Under the pieces are notes generated by a model. That model worked only from the letters and a program-made list of their open reading frames with translations. It was not told the origin of the DNA and made no database searches. Shown here one piece after another: positions 33,103 to 39,485 of a stretch of 39,485 nucleotides of DNA. The stretch is from Jejubacter sp036620675 (GTDB taxonomy: Bacteria; Pseudomonadota; Gammaproteobacteria; Enterobacterales; Enterobacteriaceae). Each line of letters begins with the position of its first letter. Positions within the stretch are counted from its first letter, which is position 1. The translations under genes were made by a program, and so were the position numbers. The stretch is taken from assembly GCA_036620675.1 (NCBI GenBank), contig JAZHEE010000037.1; one strand, given 5' to 3'.

Positions 33103-33958
33103 CGCTCAGACCCTGTTCACTCATTACCGGCAGGTCAAAAACCCAAATCCGGAATTCGCCCCGCGTGAGGGCAAAAAGACGCTGCCGTTCTGCCGTAAGC
33201 TGATGGCGAAAGCCGAAGGCTTCACGTCCCGCTTCGATTTCTCCATGCACGTTGCGTTTGCGCGTTCGCTGGGTGTGCGTCACCGTATGCCACCACTGTT
33301 ACGCCGCCGTGCCATCGATGCGCTGTTGCAAGGGCTGTGCTTCCACTACGACCCACTGGCCAACCGCGTCCAGCGTTCCATCACCAATCTGGCCATCGAG
33401 TGCGGGCTGGCCACAGAATCGAAAAACGGCAATCTGTCCATCACCCGTGCCACACGGGCGCTGAAGTTTATGGCTGAGCTTGGGCTGATTACCTACCAGA
33501 CAGAGTATGATCCGCAGATCGGCTGTAACATTCCAACCGATATTACGTTCACCCCTGCCCTGTTCTCGGCGCTGGATGTTTCTGACGTGGCCGTTGTGGC
33601 CGCGAGGCGCAGTCGCGTGGAGTGGGAAAACCAGCAGCGTGAAAAACAACATCTCCCCCGACTGGACATGGACGAACTGATAGCCAAAGCCTGGCAGTTC
33701 GTGCGTGAGCGGTTCCGGAGTTACCAGTCCGAACGCAAATCGCACGGGCTGAAGCGCGCCCGCGCCCGCCGTGACGCTGACCGTAACCGCCGCGATATTG
33801 AAACTATCGTGAAGCGGCAACTGACGCGGGAAATTGCCGAGGGCCGCTTTACCGGCAACCTGGACGCCGTGCGTCGGGAACAGGCAAGGCGTGTAAAAGA
33901 GCGAATGCTGATGTCCCGTGGCAACAACTATACGCGGCTGGCAACGGCCACCACCTGA
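33095..33958 (+). CDS. repA: RepA (RepA1), IncFII replication initiator, 287 aa
   Basis: RepA binds oriR downstream and starts replication; it acts mostly in cis. Extended agreement with R1 RepA: Y-R-Q-V-K-N-P-N-P, F-T-S-R-F-D-F, R-R-R-A-I-D-A-L-L-Q-G-L-C-F-H-Y-D-P-L-A-N-R, and the basic tail R-A-R-A-R-R-D. The GTG at 33095 overlaps the tap stop and gives the same N-terminal length as R1 (about 285 aa); a GTG at 33083 would add four residues. Higher GC than copB. Expression depends on tap, CopA and CopB. Confidence 0.95.
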   Translation: MADAQTLFTHYRQVKNPNPEFAPREGKKTLPFCRKLMAKAEGFTSRFDFSMHVAFARSLGVRHRMPPLLRRRAIDALLQGLCFHYDPLANRVQRSITNLAIECGLATESKNGNLSITRATRALKFMAELGLITYQTEYDPQIGCNIPTDITFTPALFSALDVSDVAVVAARRSRVEWENQQREKQHLPRLDMDELIAKAWQFVRERFRSYQSERKSHGLKRARARRDADRNRRDIETIVKRQLTREIAEGRFTGNLDAVRREQARRVKERMLMSRGNNYTRLATATT

Positions 33959-34323
33959 TCCCCTCTCCTTTCATTAATCCGGCTGACGCCGGAGGGTTCT
34001 GCACGTCTGTTACTCACCGTTGCTTATTATCTGAGCGAACTGGCATGACGCCCATCCATGATCCCTCCACTTTTCCTGCCAGACAGTGCTGAAATTTTGT
34101 CGCCAGTGCCATCTTTGCCCGATGAATTCAGTTACCCACACGTAACTGCAAGGGACTTTTCCATAAGGTTACAACCGTTATGCTCACAGAGCGCCAGCCG
34201 ACCTGATTTCAAAGTGCGTGGTTCCCTTTAAAAACCTGCTCAGTACTTCTTTTAAATACCTTTTATGTTTTTCATATAAACAAATAACCTGTTCATCGTC
34301 TGCCCTGTGGACAGCCTCAGAGA
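33959..34323 (+). other. CIS element and oriR of the IncFII replicon
   Basis: Gene-free stretch after repA. The first part, with a CCGGC-tgac-GCCGG hairpin (33979-33992), corresponds to CIS, where polymerase stops so that RepA is loaded. A DnaA-box-like TTACCCACA (34132-34140, one mismatch to TTATCCACA) is followed by sequence I recognise from R1/R100 oriR: TGCAAGGGACTT, CATAAGGTTACAACCGTT and GCGCCAGCCG. An AT-rich segment with TTTAAATACC lies beyond. This is the replication origin. Confidence 0.85.
34132..34140 (+). promoter_or_regulatory. DnaA box of oriR
   Basis: TTACCCACA differs from the consensus TTATCCACA at one position and stands where R1 has its single DnaA box. Confidence 0.65.
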
Positions 34324-34563
34324 ATGCCCGCCCTTGCAGCGGACTCACGTCCGCGCCGGTTCGGTAAAAGCAAAGTTACCTCCCGTCGCTACGCGACAGG
34401 CACTGTAAGGCAACTGAATTTAGTTACAGCATTCAGGATACGCTTCCGCAAAACCAGAACGTGCACATCTGTAACCTCATCACCGCGCCCACCACTGAAA
34501 AGCGGCCCCGCCCCGGCCAGAGGCCGGAACAGCGTCGCTTTTAATGATGGATGTTGTAACTAG
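34324..34563 (+). pseudogene. RepA4-like remnant, 79 codons
   Basis: The C-terminal part (K-S-G-P-A-P-A-R-G-R-N-S-V-A-F-N-D-G-C-C-N) mirrors R100 RepA4 (G-R-N-R-V-A-F-N-Y-E-C-C-N), but the frame stops there while RepA4 continues another 50 or so residues. No good ribosome site precedes it. RepA4 is not needed for replication, so this is probably a non-functional reading frame in conserved DNA. Confidence 0.45.
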
Positions 34564-34980
34564 AACCAAGTCGCTTTTAGAAGTATCGCTGGAAGGTCTG
34601 GATTAATACGCCCGTAAGCGGCCCTGACGGCCCGCTAACGCGGAGATACGCCCCGACTGCGGCTACGCCTTGTCGTGACCACTCCGACAGCGCACAAAAG
34701 CTTCTGTATCGCTTTTAGCGGGTTTATGTCTGGCAGGGTGAAGGGATGGATTGGCAGAACCTATCAGAACGGTAACCGGCTGCGCCGGGTCACGGTGCCA
34801 TTCACCAGTAAAGCTATATTCAGAATTGGCTGGCACCTCCATGCCGCTTTGCGGCATTTAAATAACTGGCTGCGCACTGCTCGCCAGTAGGAAATATGTA
34901 GCTATTCGGATGTAAAGCCGCAAAGCGAGCGACTGCCAGAGGATAATGCGGGATGAGTGTTTATCCTTAAAAGGATATCA
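34564..34980. other. Conserved repA4-downstream DNA, no gene seen
   Basis: The first 200 bp (AAGCGGCCCTGACGGCCCGC, GCGGAGATACGCCCCGAC, CTGGCAGGG) correspond to the region beyond RepA4 of R1/R100 and have several GC-rich hairpins. The rest is unremarkable apart from the perfect repeat TATCCTT-aa-AAGGATA (34962-34977). An open frame at 34675-34890 lacks a ribosome site and I do not accept it. Confidence 0.55.
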
Positions 34981-35003
34981 TTTAACATTTATAATACTAT
35001 CTA

Positions 35004-35106
35004 TTTAATATTAAAATACTATTGGTAAAACATCAAAATACCTATTGACATCACTTGCGGAGGGTTTAATATAGCTGCGTCAATTCATCGTTTTTAATAT
35101 TAAAAT
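35004..35106 (+). promoter_or_regulatory. par promoter with flanking palindromes (partition site)
   Basis: TTGACA (35045-35050) and TAATAT (35067-35072, 16-bp spacer) form a strong promoter for parA. It lies between two copies of TTTTAATATTAAAA, at 35004-35017 (one base shorter at the left) and 35092-35105 (perfect 14-bp palindrome). A half copy overlaps the -10 box. Such iterated sites around a ParA gene are expected to bind the ribbon-helix-helix partner and serve as operator and probably centromere. Confidence 0.65.
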
Positions 35107-35119
35107 GGATTAAATTAAG

Positions 35120-35770
35120 ATGATACTTACAATTGCAAATACGAAAGGCGGTGTGGGGAAGTCTACCCTCGCAGTAAACATCGCAGTAGAACGTGCCCGC
35201 TTAGGTAAACGTGTATGGCTGGTTGATGGAGACCGGCAGGGTTCCTCGCAAACAGCAATTTTGATCCGTAGTGAGGCGGGTTTAGAACCAGGCTTAGCAT
35301 GTTCTCATTTTCCTGACGGCCCAATTCTTAGGACGCAGGTTTTACAACAGAAATCTAATTTTGATGAGGTGATCATTGAATGTGGAGGTAGGGACTCTAC
35401 AGCAATGCGTGCAGCATTAACGCTGACTGATATTCTCGTAGTGCCTTTCGTTCCTGGTAGTTTTGAGGTGTGGGCTATGGAAGATGTTGTCAATCTGGTG
35501 CGTGATGCCAGAAGTGTGCGAGACGGTTTAACAGCATTCTCTTTACTCAACCGTGCTGATCCCAATCCTCGCAGCAATGATAATGCCGATATGCTGGATG
35601 CGATGAGAGACTATAACGAAGACATACAATTACTGGATCACACAATCAGGCAAAGGAAAGTTTTTGCAGCAGCAGCAGGAAGCGGAAGGTCTGTTTCCGA
35701 GCTTAAATTGCGTGCTCATGAGAAGGCAGCAAAAACAGAGTTAGATACTCTTGTTTCAATACTGTTTTAG
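35120..35770 (+). CDS. parA: ParA-type partition ATPase, 216 aa
   Basis: A short ParA/MinD-family ATPase without an N-terminal helix-turn-helix, as in type Ib systems such as ParF of TP228. The deviant Walker A is K-G-G-V-G-K-S-T (residues 9-16) and the A'-like motif V-D-G-D-R-Q-G follows at about 36. In the next motif the usual I-I-D-T/P reads I-I-E-C-G-G, so Asp is replaced by Glu. The protein should bind nucleoid DNA with ATP and move the plasmid. The gene lacks a clear ribosome site, is AT-rich and is co-transcribed with the small gene downstream. Confidence 0.88.
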   Translation: MILTIANTKGGVGKSTLAVNIAVERARLGKRVWLVDGDRQGSSQTAILIRSEAGLEPGLACSHFPDGPILRTQVLQQKSNFDEVIIECGGRDSTAMRAALTLTDILVVPFVPGSFEVWAMEDVVNLVRDARSVRDGLTAFSLLNRADPNPRSNDNADMLDAMRDYNEDIQLLDHTIRQRKVFAAAAGSGRSVSELKLRAHEKAAKTELDTLVSILF

Positions 35771-35778
35771 AATTAAAG

Positions 35779-35790
35779 TAATATTAAAAT
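35779..35790. repeat. Partition palindrome copy between parA and parB-like gene
   Basis: TAATATTAAAAT in the intergenic space repeats the 14-bp palindrome core seen on both sides of the operon. Confidence 0.6.
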
Positions 35791-35809
35791 AAACTCATTT
35801 GGATTTCAT

Positions 35810-36091
35810 ATGGCTATTACAAGAAAGCCTGTAGTCAAGGCAGAACCAGTAGATACCATTAGTAACTTCATAAATCAGGCTCCCGATGGCATTAAGAGTG
35901 AAACACCTGCCGAAAAAAAGGGAGTCGTCAAAGGTCAGCGACAGCAGATTACAGTGACATTTGACCCTGATGTCATCGAGCTTTTAGATATCATGTCAAC
36001 AGAAGAGGGGGTATCAAGAGCGGCACTAATCAGGATGGCAGTAAAACAACTCATTACCCGTGGAACCACTGTTGGTGGAACCAATCAGTAA
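35810..36091 (+). CDS. Ribbon-helix-helix partition partner (ParG-like), 93 aa
   Basis: A basic, disordered N-terminal half (about 1-45) is followed by a ribbon-helix-helix: strand Q-Q-I-T-V-T-F-D, helix D-V-I-E-L-L-D-I-M-S, then E-E-G-V-S-R-A-A-L-I-R-M-A-V-K. This is the layout of ParG, whose flexible tail stimulates ParF ATPase while the folded half binds operator/centromere DNA. It starts 39 bp after parA. The four AT palindromes around the pair are its probable targets. Confidence 0.82.
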   Translation: MAITRKPVVKAEPVDTISNFINQAPDGIKSETPAEKKGVVKGQRQQITVTFDPDVIELLDIMSTEEGVSRAALIRMAVKQLITRGTTVGGTNQ

Positions 36092-36095
36092 ATCA

Positions 36096-36110
36096 TTTTA
36101 ATATTAAAAT
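36096..36110. repeat. Partition palindrome copy downstream of the operon
   Basis: TTTTAATATTAAAA followed by T, a perfect 14-bp palindrome just 5 bp after the stop of the ribbon-helix-helix gene. Confidence 0.6.
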
Positions 36111-36180
36111 GATATTGATATAGGTTAAATTAATTGGATTATAACATTGTTGCAACTGCATATTATGTGAAAATTACTAC

Positions 36181-36204
36181 AGACCTAAATTGCGATTTAG
36201 GTCT
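36181..36204. terminator. Inverted repeat between partition and resolvase genes
   Basis: AGACCTAAAT-tgcg-ATTTAGGTCT, a perfect 10-bp stem in the convergent gap. T-runs are poor on both sides, so it may be a weak bidirectional terminator. Confidence 0.4.
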
Positions 36205-36221
36205 ATTAAACCTATAGGTGA

Positions 36222-37196
36222 CTATGTTTGCCACCTTCCATCATATTCATCCCACCCCCGGCCGGTCTGGTCATTGGTCAGCAGACAGTCAATGACAAGA
36301 CAGTTGCGATCATCTGCTATCATATTAATTTCACTAAATAAATACTCTACCTGTTCTTTCAACTGATCGTTGTTTTCAGCAGTCAGAGGTATCCGGTATT
36401 CATTCCCCCCCAAAATTTGACCGTCGAATTCAGCTTCGATGAACCAGTCAATCAACTCTCTGGTTTTTTTCTTCCCACGGGTAAATTTACTGCCATTTTC
36501 AATCGACACAAACAAGGTCATAGAATGTGGGGCAGGGGAGGCCACATGAGTTTCTTCTGGAGTTTTAGCCTCAATCTGGCTGGCTGCATATTTGATGGCA
36601 CTGCTGATAGTGCTTCGGCTGCAACCTATCGTTTTCTGAACCTGAGTCCAGGAACTACCGCTCAACAATAGCCGGTTGATAGCATCGTAACGCGGCTTAT
36701 TGACCTGCCGCCCACGGTATTTACCCGCTGCTTTCGCTTTGGTTATGCCCTGCTGCTGACGTTCCCGCCGCTGTTCGTAATCGCGCCGTGCAATAGCGGC
36801 CAGCATATCGAGCAACATATCATTGATGGCCGCAAACATTCGGCTGTCAAATTCATTGGCTCTGGGAGAAAGGTGCTGCCAGGTTGTGGGAACATTGACG
36901 GCCACAACCCACACGCCACGCTGACGGATGATCGCTTTAAGTTTCTCCCACTCATCTCCTTTTAAACGAGAAAGCCGATCGACGTCCTCAATGAGTAATA
37001 CATCACCAGGGCGACTGTCATTGAGCAAACGAAAAAGTTCGGGACGCTCCAGGCGTGCGCCTGATTCATTCTCAGCATAATAGTTACAGATGATGACATT
37101 ATGCTCATGAGCAAAGCGGTCAAGCATATCGCGGGCACGTTGAGCATCCTGCTCACTGGTGGAAGCCCGAAGGTAGGCGCGAACAAACATGGACAT
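36222..37196 (-). CDS. Serine resolvase with C-terminal extension, 324 aa
   Basis: The N-terminal catalytic domain (about 1-140) has the nucleophile in R-A-S-T (S12) plus typical D-R-L-S-R and E-R-P-E. A helix-turn-helix follows (about 165-195, S-W-T-Q-V-Q-K-T-I-G-C-S-R-S-T-I). Normal Tn3-type resolvases end there near 185 residues, but this one has some 120 more residues with a mixed alpha/beta pattern and acidic end (W-D-E-Y-D-G-R-W). It probably resolves plasmid dimers. I prefer the ATG at 37196 with AAAGGA upstream; the ATG at 37247 has no ribosome site. Repeats at 37197-37303 are its likely site. Confidence 0.85.
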   Translation of the reverse strand: MSMFVRAYLRASTSEQDAQRARDMLDRFAHEHNVIICNYYAENESGARLERPELFRLLNDSRPGDVLLIEDVDRLSRLKGDEWEKLKAIIRQRGVWVVAVNVPTTWQHLSPRANEFDSRMFAAINDMLLDMLAAIARRDYEQRRERQQQGITKAKAAGKYRGRQVNKPRYDAINRLLLSGSSWTQVQKTIGCSRSTISSAIKYAASQIEAKTPEETHVASPAPHSMTLFVSIENGSKFTRGKKKTRELIDWFIEAEFDGQILGGNEYRIPLTAENNDQLKEQVEYLFSEINMIADDRNCLVIDCLLTNDQTGRGWDEYDGRWQT

Positions 37197-37303
37197 GGTA
37201 CTGTTAGAGTCCTTTGGTGATACTGGTCTGGTTAGGGTTGGTGTCATGTAGATAAACAGTACCGGATTCTGCCAGTTCGGTATAGGGATACTTAAACAGT
37301 ACT
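37197..37303. promoter_or_regulatory. Putative res site with three AACAGTAC repeats
   Basis: AAACAGTACC (37254-37263) and AAACAGTACT (37294-37303) are direct repeats 40 bp apart. The inverse copy GGTACTGTTA (37197-37206) abuts the resolvase start. Repeated subsites directly upstream of the gene are typical for resolvase recombination sites. Confidence 0.6.
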
Positions 37304-37332
37304 ATCAGTTGTGACGTAATTCGCTGATTAAA

Positions 37333-37815
37333 CTAATCTACAAAACGGTACGTTTTCTTACCGCCTTGAGTTGTATTTATTAGCTTGAACCCACTTCCGG
37401 CCAGCAACTTCATCATTTTTATGGATGGAGGTAGACAGGATGCTTCCAGCCTGTGACCGGGAGTAGCTTCAATAATCGAGGTAAGCATATTTTTGCCAAT
37501 ACCTTTACCCTGCTTATCTGCTGCAACGGCGAACATACGGATCTCCAGATGCGAAGCGCGGCCAGCAAAATCATTACGCCCGGTAAGCAGGGCAAAACCC
37601 ACCGGTTCTCGCTTTAACTGCGCGTCAAAGACAAAGAGATAATCCCCTATGGGAATATTATCTCTATATTTTCGAGTAACGCTCTCAAGCTCAGATTTTA
37701 CTGTTTCAAAGCCCTTGCCACCAAAATAAAAAAATGCACCTGATGTTATCCCATCACGCACCAAATTCATGATAAAAGGTATATCGCTATCATTCCCTAA
37801 TCGCATATCGAGCAT
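37333..37815 (-). CDS. GNAT-family acetyltransferase, 160 aa
   Basis: The GNAT fold is shown by the acetyl-CoA-binding segment F-A-V-A-A-D-K-Q-G-K-G-I-G-K-N-M-L (about 107-123), preceded by a V-G-F-A-L-L strand and followed by A-S-C-L-P-P-S-I-K and G-F-K-L-I-N. The substrate cannot be told. GGAGG lies six bases before the ATG. It follows the toxin-antitoxin pair on the same strand with a hairpin between. GNAT toxins (TacT type) need a ribbon-helix-helix antitoxin as neighbour, which is absent, so it is more likely an accessory or resistance-like enzyme. Confidence 0.82.
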   Translation of the reverse strand: MLDMRLGNDSDIPFIMNLVRDGITSGAFFYFGGKGFETVKSELESVTRKYRDNIPIGDYLFVFDAQLKREPVGFALLTGRNDFAGRASHLEIRMFAVAADKQGKGIGKNMLTSIIEATPGHRLEASCLPPSIKMMKLLAGSGFKLINTTQGGKKTYRFVD

Positions 37816-37836
37816 GTATTTCCTCCAGTAAAATGA

Positions 37837-37854
37837 AAGCCGCCTAAGCGGCTT
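37837..37854 (-). terminator. Hairpin between antitoxin and GNAT gene
   Basis: AAGCCGC-ctaa-GCGGCTT, a perfect 7-bp stem. On the minus strand it is followed by TTTCATTTTA, a moderate T-tract, so it could partly end the toxin-antitoxin transcript. Confidence 0.55.
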
Positions 37855-37880
37855 CCCTTTCTTACGGTAGCATTACTGGC

Positions 37881-38198
37881 TTATGCCATGAACACTTGTG
37901 GCCCTTTAGCATCGATGATGTTAATGATTCGCAGAGCAGCCTTATTCGGTTTGCTTTCGTTTCGCTCCCATTTGGAGACGCTTTCTACAGACATGCCGGT
38001 TGTTATAGCCAATGCCGCTTGCGACATGTTGTAGCGAGTGCGGACTTCCTTTATCTGGCTACCGGTCATAACTCGGATCGCCGGGATATTACGGGCTGCG
38101 ACCGCTGCATCAATTGCAGCTACGGTTTCATCTTTTACCACGCCTAGTTTGTTATAGCGTTCAGCCATACCTTGAATGCGTTTCAGACGTTCAGTCAT
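37881..38198 (-). CDS. XRE-family antitoxin (HigA/RelB-like), 105 aa
   Basis: The C-terminal half carries a helix-turn-helix (about 50-95: I-K-E-V-R-T-R-Y-N-M-S-Q-A-A-L-A, then V-E-S-V-S-K-W-E-R-N), the usual form of antitoxins that follow RelE-like toxins. The N-terminal part probably covers the toxin. It overlaps the toxin gene by 8 bp (ATGACTGA), with GAGG upstream, so translation is coupled. It should repress the operon through the palindrome at 38644-38658. Confidence 0.85.
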   Translation of the reverse strand: MTERLKRIQGMAERYNKLGVVKDETVAAIDAAVAARNIPAIRVMTGSQIKEVRTRYNMSQAALAITTGMSVESVSKWERNESKPNKAALRIINIIDAKGPQVFMA

Positions 38199-38598
38199 CA
38201 CAATTTACCTCGATCAGTTCTTTATCAGACAGAAGCTTATTTATAGTTGCCGGACTCATTGAGATAAAATCTTTTGCGATATTGCAGTAAGCATCAATTT
38301 CATCATCTTCAAGCTCTTTTCCTTTCTTTTTTGAAAGCCCACTCTTCAGATACATATCAAAAAAGAAGATGTTGTCGCCATCATTGAAAAAAACGATTGA
38401 TCGTGCTCCATCTCTGGCTCCTACTCCGGGCAAGCCGAGGCGCTTTTTAAAGGTGAATTTTCCAAGTGGATCACCCGGCAGACCAGAAAAAATAGCCTTA
38501 GCCGCTTTGCACAACATGGCATTGCTGATGCGGGCCTTCTGCCGCTCTGTCTCAAATTCAGGTGTTAAATAAATTCCCATGACACTCAATGCATCCAT
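38191..38598 (-). CDS. RelE-like toxin (PF06296 type), 135 aa
   Basis: Matches the RelE-type toxins that come before an XRE antitoxin: a short N-terminal region, G-A-R-D-G-A-R-S-I-V-F-F-N and F-F-F-D-M-Y-L-K-S-G-L-S, followed by K-K-G-K-E-L and a helical acidic tail. Such proteins cut mRNA or block growth and keep plasmids in the population. The ATG at 38598 lies only about 9 nt after the predicted transcription start; a second ATG at 38580 gives a more ordinary leader and may be the true start. Toxin-first order is as in higBA. Confidence 0.85.
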   Translation of the reverse strand: MDALSVMGIYLTPEFETERQKARISNAMLCKAAKAIFSGLPGDPLGKFTFKKRLGLPGVGARDGARSIVFFNDGDNIFFFDMYLKSGLSKKKGKELEDDEIDAYCNIAKDFISMSPATINKLLSDKELIEVNCDD

Positions 38599-38613
38599 GT
38601 TACCGTAAGCATT

Positions 38614-38642
38614 ACTATAGTATTAATTACGGGTTTGTGCAA
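38614..38642 (-). promoter_or_regulatory. Toxin-antitoxin promoter
   Basis: On the minus strand TTGCAC (38642-38637), 17 bp, TATAGT (38619-38614). The -10 region overlaps the palindrome TACTATAGTA. Confidence 0.75.
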
Positions 38643-38643
38643 G

Positions 38644-38658
38644 TTGTATGGCATACAA
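38644..38658. promoter_or_regulatory. Probable antitoxin operator
   Basis: TTGTAT-ggc-ATACAA, a perfect inverted repeat directly upstream of the -35 box of the toxin-antitoxin promoter. Confidence 0.6.
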
Positions 38659-38741
38659 ACGCTGGTGAAACTCTCCTATATAATGATTTTTAGAGCAAAA
38701 ATTTAAGCCGAGTGTGTCCGGTTCCTGATTTAGCAATGGCT

Positions 38742-38801
38742 CTCTTCCGCTTCCTCGCTCACTAACTCGCTACGCTCGGTCGTTCGGCTGCGGCGAGCGG
38801 T
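38742..38801. other. ColE1/pMB1-like fragment, 60 bp
   Basis: This stretch (starting CTCTTCCGCTTCCTCGCTCA and ending GGCTGCGGCGAGCGGT) differs from the segment next to the ColE1/pMB1 origin by only about two bases. No RNA I/RNA II or rop is nearby, so it is not a working replicon. The surrounding 38660-38971 holds no gene that I can support. Confidence 0.7.
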
Positions 38802-38971
38802 GTATGCTTTATCTGAATGAGCATCTTATATACCCCCATGTAATGACAATGCAGCCTGGCAGAACGTTAAGAATAAATACAAGCGGGCTGAGGGCAGGCC
38901 AGTAAAAATCTCACAGTATTTTCATACTGTAGTCACTAGGTATTAACGATGAATACGGGAATAATTAGCAG

Positions 38972-39063
38972 TTGATATACCATCATTTGATGGTATAATG
39001 AGTTTGTTGGTTGGGAATGGTTCCCTGCCAGATTCCAGAAGCCCACACGGGCGGGAGCTAAAA
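38972..39063 (+). promoter_or_regulatory. Structured promoter-leader, copy B
   Basis: TTGATA (38972-38977) and TATAAT (38994-38999) with a 16-bp spacer filled by the same 18-bp palindrome as copy A (38978-38995). The hairpins GGGAA-tgg-TTCCC (39013-39025) and GCCC-acac-GGGC (39041-39052) and the abutting GGGAG site are conserved too. Differences from copy A lie mostly in the linkers. Confidence 0.75.
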
Positions 39064-39485
39064 ATGAATATTCAGGAAGCATTAAATGTTTTTGGTTTGT
39101 CAGGTGAATTAACGGAGAAGGATATCAAAGCTGCATATAAAAAAGCGGCTTTGAAATATCATCCAGATCGTAATCCATTAGGTGCTGAACTGATGAAGGC
39201 CGTAAATACAGCTTTTGATTTTCTCATGGCTAACATTGATAAAATTAATCAGTTTCAAAGCACAGATGAAAACGCACGTTACAACTACGGTGAAGATCTG
39301 GAAAAAGTTTTGAATACGCTATCCGGCCTTAAAGGGATTGTCTATGAAGTTATTGGTAATTGGGTCTGGATTAGCGGAGAAACTAAAGAACACAAAGATA
39401 TTTTAAAAGAAATGGGCTGTAAGTGGGCATCGAAGAAAAAACAATGGTTTTACCGTCCTGAAGAACACAAAAGCCGCTGGAACCG
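39064..39485 (+). CDS. J-domain protein, 3' end cut by window
   Basis: The first 60 residues are a DnaJ-type J-domain with the H-P-D motif at 33-35 (K-Y-H-P-D-R-N-P), which would stimulate a host Hsp70. No Gly/Phe or zinc domain follows. Instead residues about 112-140 (E-M-G-C-K-W-A-S-K-K-K-Q-W-F-Y) look like the DUF5710 module found also at the start of the protein at 3128-3751. 140 residues are visible. Its promoter-leader is copy B. Orientation is the same as the leading-region genes at the left edge, and it may belong to them if the plasmid is circular here. Confidence 0.85.
   Translation, partial: MNIQEALNVFGLSGELTEKDIKAAYKKAALKYHPDRNPLGAELMKAVNTAFDFLMANIDKINQFQSTDENARYNYGEDLEKVLNTLSGLKGIVYEVIGNWVWISGETKEHKDILKEMGCKWASKKKQWFYRPEEHKSRWN

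Noticed and set aside
34675..34890. Plus-strand open frame of 71 codons after oriR
   Set aside because: The DNA matches the region beyond RepA4 of R1/R100, where it is not read in this frame, and there is no ribosome site.
37333..37815. GNAT protein as a TacT-type toxin
   Set aside because: Such toxins pair with a ribbon-helix-helix antitoxin next to them; the neighbour here is an XRE antitoxin that already pairs with a RelE-like toxin.
38742..38801. ColE1-type replication origin
   Set aside because: Only 60 bp are present; RNA I, RNA II and the primer-processing region are missing.

Overview
This window looks like the backbone of an F-type conjugative plasmid from an Enterobacterales host. 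The RepA/CopB/Tap/CopA replication block is unmistakably of the IncFII (R1/R100) family, and the transfer genes match the F order. Much of the transfer region is moderately GC-rich. The regulatory, leading and partition segments are clearly AT-richer. I see no resistance gene, insertion sequence, integron or CRISPR array. Replication, partition, multimer resolution, addiction, leading region, oriT and a complete F-like transfer set are all present, so the window could be nearly the whole circle of a small (about 39.5 kb) plasmid. I infer this and have not shown it.

Layout. 1-2095: small plus-strand genes of the leading region, mostly of unknown function, with a structured leader at 1201-1291 and a strong terminator at 2071-2095. 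2205-2550: oriT. An F-like nic core lies on the minus strand at 2215-2224 beside an inverted repeat, followed by arrays of GANTC-type motifs at 11-12 bp spacing, the expected TraM binding sites. 2573-2980: traM. 3128-5742: where F has traJ and traY, this plasmid has a DUF5710-like zinc-motif protein, an XRE-family repressor, a NusG/RfaH-like antiterminator and two tiny proteins. 5873-31048: a lean F transfer operon, traA L E K B V C trbI W U trbC N F trbB H G, then an AT-rich membrane protein in the traS position, a lytic transglycosylase, traD and traI. F genes such as traP, traR, traQ, traT, traX and finO are not seen.

31058-34980: an unrecognised minus-strand gene where finO usually sits, a secreted PLD-type nuclease, and the IncFII replicon: copB, antisense CopA RNA with its promoter, the tap leader peptide, repA, oriR with a DnaA-box-like site, and a decayed repA4 region. 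34981-36110: a ParA/ribbon-helix-helix partition pair surrounded by copies of an AT palindrome. 36181-38660: a serine resolvase with an unusual C-terminal extension and its putative site, a GNAT acetyltransferase, and a RelE-like toxin/XRE antitoxin operon. 38742-38801: a short ColE1-like fragment. 38972-39485: a second copy of the structured leader driving a J-domain protein cut by the window end.

How it works together: TraM, TraI and probably host IHF act at oriT, and TraD couples the relaxosome to the F-type secretion machine built by TraA-TraH/TraG. From the nic polarity, DNA left of oriT enters the recipient first, 5' end leading, and the plus-strand leading genes use that transferred strand as template. 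The most interesting points are the duplicated leader, the phased TraM-site array, a TraI with only one tyrosine pair, the NusG-like protein placed before terminator-like hairpins, and the undescribed leading-region genes.
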